From UBA1738 sp045591565 (lineage in GTDB: Bacteria; Bacillota; Clostridia; UBA1381): DNA of 52,035 nucleotides. Location: contig JAZNTB010000102.1 of NCBI GenBank assembly GCA_045591565.1, positions 1 through 52,035 of the forward strand. The letters are read 5' to 3'. Made by a program: the position numbers and the translations under genes. Below the pieces are notes generated by a model, which saw nothing but the letters and a program-made list of their open reading frames with translations, made no database searches and had not been told where the DNA came from. Every line of letters starts with the position of its first letter. Within the stretch, counting starts at the first letter, position 1. Below are positions 48,847 to 52,035 of the stretch, in pieces.

Positions 48847-50505
48847 TTAATCCCGTATGTTTTCCGTGTCTTCTACAAGTGTACATATAAAACAATTTTT
48901 ATACTCTTTCTCCTTCTTAATCAAGACTTTCTTGTCATAATGTTCTTGCAATGCCTTAGCTAACATATCGGCTTCCCCATCACTTTTGCAAACAATTTTT
49001 ACTTTGCTGTCAATCAACGACAAGTATATACAATCTTTATACTCTTCTAAATCGTAATGTTCCAACAGGCTATACCAATATGGTGAATACACTGTCCAGC
49101 CACGATAAATGCTGAACATTATATTTTCTGCCGGGGCCTGCGGGGACCGGATAAATGATAAATTGTTTTCAAGATATATACCATTCACCGGCACATAGTT
49201 ATAATATTTATCATTCTGGATATATTCTATAACCTCATCTTGATCCGTAACTTTTTGGTCCGGCAATCTGTAAACTGACACCCCCACAAAAAGCACAACC
49301 GCCAATATTAGCACTACTTTTTGTAAAATGGTTTTCTGCCTAACACTAAAAAACTCGATTTTTGCGCGAAGGAAAGTATGTAACAATAGTATAATCCCAA
49401 TAAATACAATCGGCTTTACAACGCGTTCAACCCCTCTTTTTCTGAAATACAGATATAAAATAGCGCCCAAAACAACAAAAACATATGAAAAAATTTCTTT
49501 TCGTTCCTTTCTTCGGGCAATAAATAATATGATTGACAAAATTAAAAATATCAATACAAAAGGTTTCTTTAAGACTGCACTAAGTAGATATATTGGATTC
49601 AATATATACTTATCTGAAAAAGAAAAGGATTCTGCAATAATCTTGGCTTTTTCAGTGGGAAAAATTGTTTTGTCACTATAATGAAATTTTTTAAACAGGT
49701 TTACATCATTTTCGGAAATTCCATTTGCATCAAAATATTCCTTATGTTTATCATAATATAAGCCCCCACTATCGGTACCGGCAGCTCTATACCTGTTAAA
49801 CTCAATATAATCAGTTCCTGCAAAAAGGTTTTGTACATATATGTTCTGCGTCGTTTTTAAAAACATATTTGTGCCTGCAAATAGAGTTACAATGACAATC
49901 AGCACGGGAATTGTTATCCTTTTTTGCATTACGGCAAACAAACATACAGGCGCAAGAACCAAACACGCACCCACAACAAGATGATTTCTCCTAAAACCCA
50001 ATCCAAAAAAGAACAAAACTAATGAAACTATAATAAATTTTACCGCTTTTTTATTTAATTTCGGTACATTATCAACTATAACCAAAACGGCGGCAGCACA
50101 ACAAACAAAAGCAACAACTGTAAATGTAATACCAAAAATCATATATATCTGCAATATACTAATCAGCAAGATTGATATTATTTTGTTTTCATATTTTTTT
50201 ATATTATAAAATAAAACTGAAAACGCTAAAGTTAATGCCATCAATAATGTAATTCCATAAATATTTAGTTTGGGAAATGCGAGCGCCGCAAATCTCATTA
50301 TCTTGCCTAATATAACTGAAATAAACACTAAATATTCGCTGCCCGAATTGTATTGTGCACTATGAACTATATTTGCAAGAGCAAGGTCATCTCCCGCTAA
50401 ATCATACCATGGATGAAGAAAAACCACAGTTACAATACTTGTAAAAAGCGGCAAAAAAATATAATAGTATTTTTCTAAAAAAAATATAAATTTGTTTCTA
50501 TTCAT
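48847..50505 (-). CDS. Multi-pass membrane protein of the glycan operon
   Basis: The 552-residue protein has about 11 predicted membrane helices in its first 400 residues and a soluble C-terminal tail of about 140 residues. The first loop reads HPWYDLAGDDLALANI, an acidic Asp pair after helix 1, reminiscent of GT-C-fold glycosyltransferases and of the 40582-42306 protein in the same operon. I do not recognise a named family. GAGAGGG precedes the ATG at 50505; the frame opens 15 nt earlier. It is the first gene of the AT-rich operon, 127 nt before wecE. Confidence 0.6.
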   Translation of the reverse strand: MNRNKFIFFLEKYYYIFLPLFTSIVTVVFLHPWYDLAGDDLALANIVHSAQYNSGSEYLVFISVILGKIMRFAALAFPKLNIYGITLLMALTLAFSVLFYNIKKYENKIISILLISILQIYMIFGITFTVVAFVCCAAAVLVIVDNVPKLNKKAVKFIIVSLVLFFFGLGFRRNHLVVGACLVLAPVCLFAVMQKRITIPVLIVIVTLFAGTNMFLKTTQNIYVQNLFAGTDYIEFNRYRAAGTDSGGLYYDKHKEYFDANGISENDVNLFKKFHYSDKTIFPTEKAKIIAESFSFSDKYILNPIYLLSAVLKKPFVLIFLILSIILFIARRKERKEIFSYVFVVLGAILYLYFRKRGVERVVKPIVFIGIILLLHTFLRAKIEFFSVRQKTILQKVVLILAVVLFVGVSVYRLPDQKVTDQDEVIEYIQNDKYYNYVPVNGIYLENNLSFIRSPQAPAENIMFSIYRGWTVYSPYWYSLLEHYDLEEYKDCIYLSLIDSKVKIVCKSDGEADMLAKALQEHYDKKVLIKKEKEYKNCFICTLVEDTENIRD

Positions 50506-50825
50506 TACTTTCCCTCTCATATTTTAAAAAACCCTATCCCAATAATTTAGCAAATAATCAAGTAATAAAACCGATATATAACTACTTATAAATATATAAA
50601 TAATTATACAATTTTTCCAAATAATTGTCAACGAAAAATTCCCACAGATGCTATCACTGTATCAGCAATTACTAAACTTTCACTTATTAACAAACCGGGA
50701 AATATAAACAGACAAAAACTCCTCGCAGTTTGAGCAGAACATAGATACGCAAAACGGACACCCTTTGGGTGGGTTTTCGGTGGCTTTCGAGTACATAATA
50801 GATGCAAGTATATTTTTAATGATTT

Positions 50826-50981
50826 GACAACTTCGTTGTCATGAATTGGTTTCACCATGAATTGTTGCTGTCGCAACATGAATTGAATTGCCTTTTTTAT
50901 GCACCGACAGGTGCAATTCATGAGCCGTAAGGCTCAATTCATGAAATCGTAGATTTCAATTCGTGCCGTAAGGCAATTCAT
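50826..50981. repeat. Head-to-head array of seven mini-hairpins with a constant AATTCAT linker
   Basis: Seven short hairpins with different stems but matched arms are joined by a constant linker. On the plus strand they are GACAAC/GTTGTC (50826-50840), GGT/ACC (50848-50856), GTTGC/GCAAC (50864-50877), GCACC/GGTGC (50901-50914), GAGCC/GGCTC (50922-50935), GAAATC/GATTTC (50943-50957) and TGCC/GGCA (50964-50975). The linker reads ATGAATT in the first three units and AATTCAT (once AATTCGT) in the last four. The array is therefore two inverted halves meeting at about 50886-50900. It lies in a 770-nt non-coding gap. The part before it (50506-50825) is AT-rich and shows only a CACCC/GGGTG hairpin near 50750-50765. 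Confidence 0.8.
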
Positions 50982-50983
50982 TG

Positions 50984-51014
50984 AAAAAAGCACCGACAAA
51001 GTCGATGCTTTTTT
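50984..51014. terminator. Bidirectional terminator after the hairpin array
   Basis: AAAAAAGCA pairs with TGCTTTTTT and the inner CGAC with GTCG over an AAA loop. It is strong on both strands and abuts the last linker of the mini-hairpin array. Confidence 0.8.
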
Positions 51015-51217
51015 CTGGCTCCTCGTGCCCGGCTCGATACCTGCCGACAACAACAGACAGAATCATAGTCGCATAGTTTCACTCCAGCTCACTCTGCTCC
51101 TTGCTTCTTCCGAACTCACACTCCTTTCATCCGCCACTGGCGGCAGTCGTGCTCGTTCCAGTTAACAGCCCGCGGCTGTCCTGATGCAGTTATTTCGACC
51201 AAAGCAAAATAGCCACC
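51015..51217. other. Non-coding stretch with no recognised feature
   Basis: This 200-nt stretch is less AT-rich than the neighbouring array. It has stop codons in all likely frames and no ribosome site, RNA gene or repeat that I can name. One short inverted repeat (CCGCC/GGCGG near 51130-51148) is present. Confidence 0.5.
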
Positions 51218-51241
51218 AAAAAAACCACCCTTTGGGTGGTC
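51217..51241 (-). terminator. Terminator of the sigma/anti-sigma operon
   Basis: ACCACCC (51224-51230) pairs with GGGTGGT (51234-51240) around TTT and is followed on the minus strand by a T run. It lies 40 nt after the anti-sigma stop codon and repeats the hairpin seen at 40448-40465. Confidence 0.8.
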
Positions 51242-51279
51242 TTTTCGGTGGAAGAGCCGAACGGTTTAGATGCCACTAT

Positions 51280-51927
51280 TTATTTTACAAATTTACATTC
51301 CCAATTTCCTGTTATGTGGAGAGGTGCATCAGCTTTAGAAAGACCATACATCTTTTCAATTGTGATTGTGTATTCTTCGCCTGATTTGAGCTTTGCATCG
51401 TCTATCGAAAGATTAACTACTGCCTTGCCGTCATTTATAGTTCCCTTGCCGGAATATTCGGGATAACATTCTAATTTTAAAATCTCACCGGTTGTCTCGT
51501 CGAGCACCATATAATCAGAAAGCGCAATTTCCTGAATGTATGCAAAAGGTGCTTCGTTTGGCTTTTCAAAAGTTAATTCCAATGGAATAATATTATTACC
51601 ATTATCTGTTGTTAGTTCCATAGCATTAACTATAATTTCGTTTGTTGCATTTTCATACTGTGTTCCAGTTATAGCTCCGTCAAAACGAATGATGTCGCTG
51701 AAAAAACCTTTAATCGAATTTGCTAACGGTGTCATTGTAACGGTTATAATGCAAAGTGCCAATACTGCTGCGATTGAAAAAGTTCTTTTCATAGTGATTT
51801 TGGGTTTGCGCATAGTGTTTACCTCCATATTCTTGATTTCTTCATTCAGGTCGAAAGGAGCCTGCATGACACTTTTTGTTGTTTCAGCGTGTTTTCTTAA
51901 TTTGTTTTCCAATTCAGATATTCTCAT
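51280..51927 (-). CDS. Putative membrane anti-sigma factor
   Basis: The 215-residue protein has a cytoplasmic N-terminal region of about 45 residues, one membrane segment (about 49-66, FSIAAVLALCIITVTMT) and an outside domain of about 145 residues, beta-rich by eye (NEIIVNAMELTTDNGN, then PLELTFEKP). This layout, directly after a sigma-factor gene, matches DUF4179-like/anti-sigma membrane regulators of Firmicutes. The start ATG overlaps the sigma stop codon (ATGA), so the two are made in a fixed ratio. What the outside domain senses is unknown. Confidence 0.7.
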   Translation of the reverse strand: MRISELENKLRKHAETTKSVMQAPFDLNEEIKNMEVNTMRKPKITMKRTFSIAAVLALCIITVTMTPLANSIKGFFSDIIRFDGAITGTQYENATNEIIVNAMELTTDNGNNIIPLELTFEKPNEAPFAYIQEIALSDYMVLDETTGEILKLECYPEYSGKGTINDGKAVVNLSIDDAKLKSGEEYTITIEKMYGLSKADAPLHITGNWECKFVK

Positions 51928-52035
51928 TTTGCATCTCCTTCCAGAATAGTTTTAAGTTCGTTGAGTGCTTTTTTAGTTTTGTATTTTACGGTTGAAACGG
52001 GTAATTTCAATGTACGGGCAACCTCATCAAAAGTC
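51924..52035 (-). CDS. Sigma-70 family factor, C-terminal end only
   Basis: The window ends inside this gene; only the last 36 codons are seen. They read TFDEVARTLKLPVSTVKYK and then a Lys/Leu-rich helix, which is the region-4.2 helix-turn-helix of an ECF-type sigma factor. The TGA overlaps the ATG of the anti-sigma gene. Confidence 0.85.
   Translation of the reverse strand, partial: TFDEVARTLKLPVSTVKYKTKKALNELKTILEGDAK

Noticed and set aside
50747..50777. Copy of the ACCACCC/GGGTGGT terminator
   Set aside because: The hairpin and part of the flank are similar to 51220-51250, but there is no gene end beside it and no clean T run, so it is not called a terminator.
50628..50921. 97-residue open frame on the minus strand
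   Set aside because: It runs through the mini-hairpin array and AT-rich DNA, lacks a ribosome site, and its residue pattern comes from the repeats.
50826..50981. CRISPR array
   Set aside because: The constant part is only 7 bases, the variable parts are self-complementary hairpins rather than spacers, and orientation flips in the middle. No cas gene is near.

Overview
The window looks like chromosome of a low-to-medium GC, spore-forming anaerobic Firmicute of the Clostridia (a gut-type Oscillospirales/Lachnospirales-like organism). The evidence is a complete spoIIIAA-AH sporulation operon, the oxygen-sensitive class III ribonucleotide reductase NrdD/NrdG, MEP-pathway ispD/ispF next to carD, a class-I preQ1 riboswitch on queT, and sigma-A-type promoters (TTGACA/17 bp/TATAAT) before many genes. 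No tRNA, rRNA, CRISPR array or insertion sequence was recognised.

Layout. 1-9.2 kb (minus strand): guaB (cut by the window edge), an Asp23-family gene, spoIIIAH to spoIIIAA, ispF, ispD, carD and preQ1-controlled queT. 9.2-12.8 kb (plus): nrdD-nrdG-dut, a deoxynucleotide module with a probable NrdR box. 12.8-14.5 kb: a divergent pair (AlaX-type editing protein, hot-dog thioesterase) whose two -35 boxes lie in one 30-bp perfect palindrome. 14.6-21.1 kb (minus): the most unusual locus. A FecCD-type permease, an ABC ATPase fused to a TM1266-like hydrogenase-regulator domain, a HydE-like radical-SAM enzyme, a NifH-like ATPase and two NifD/K-like proteins form one operon behind a consensus promoter and a terminator-containing leader that looks like an unassigned riboswitch. 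It is not a nitrogenase (no nifB/E/N and altered cluster ligands) and not a hydrogenase maturation operon (no hydF/hydG). It probably builds or uses an unknown metallocofactor.

21.1-29 kb: tspO, a possible small RNA, greA, a GHMP (galactokinase-like) pseudokinase, an asparagine-synthetase-like pseudoenzyme, a PqqD-like protein, an OPT transporter and PepD. 29-40.3 kb: accessory carbohydrate and lipid functions, namely a large unassigned glycosidase with a divergent AraC regulator, an SGNH hydrolase, a lipase-fold protein, a DUF1624 acyltransferase, a FliB-like protein, a GH13 amylase-family enzyme and a xylulokinase. 40.6-50.5 kb: a visibly more AT-rich surface-glycan operon. RmlA, RmlB and WecE make a dTDP-4-amino-4,6-dideoxyhexose, a GNAT enzyme and an ATP-grasp ligase could modify it, a GtrB/ArnC-type GT2 could load it on a lipid carrier, two ArnE/ArnF-size EamA half-transporters could flip it, and multi-membrane-span proteins could transfer it outside the cell. 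50.5-51.3 kb is non-coding and holds an unusual head-to-head array of seven mini-hairpins. The window ends in an anti-sigma/sigma gene pair.

A roughly 144-nt three-hairpin element occurs twice (1633-1776 and 21888-22031). Stem substitutions between the copies are compensatory or G-U tolerant only when read on the plus strand, which suggests a repeated structured RNA lying opposite the flanking genes. This element and the nitrogenase-like operon with its leader are the best candidates for undescribed biology here.
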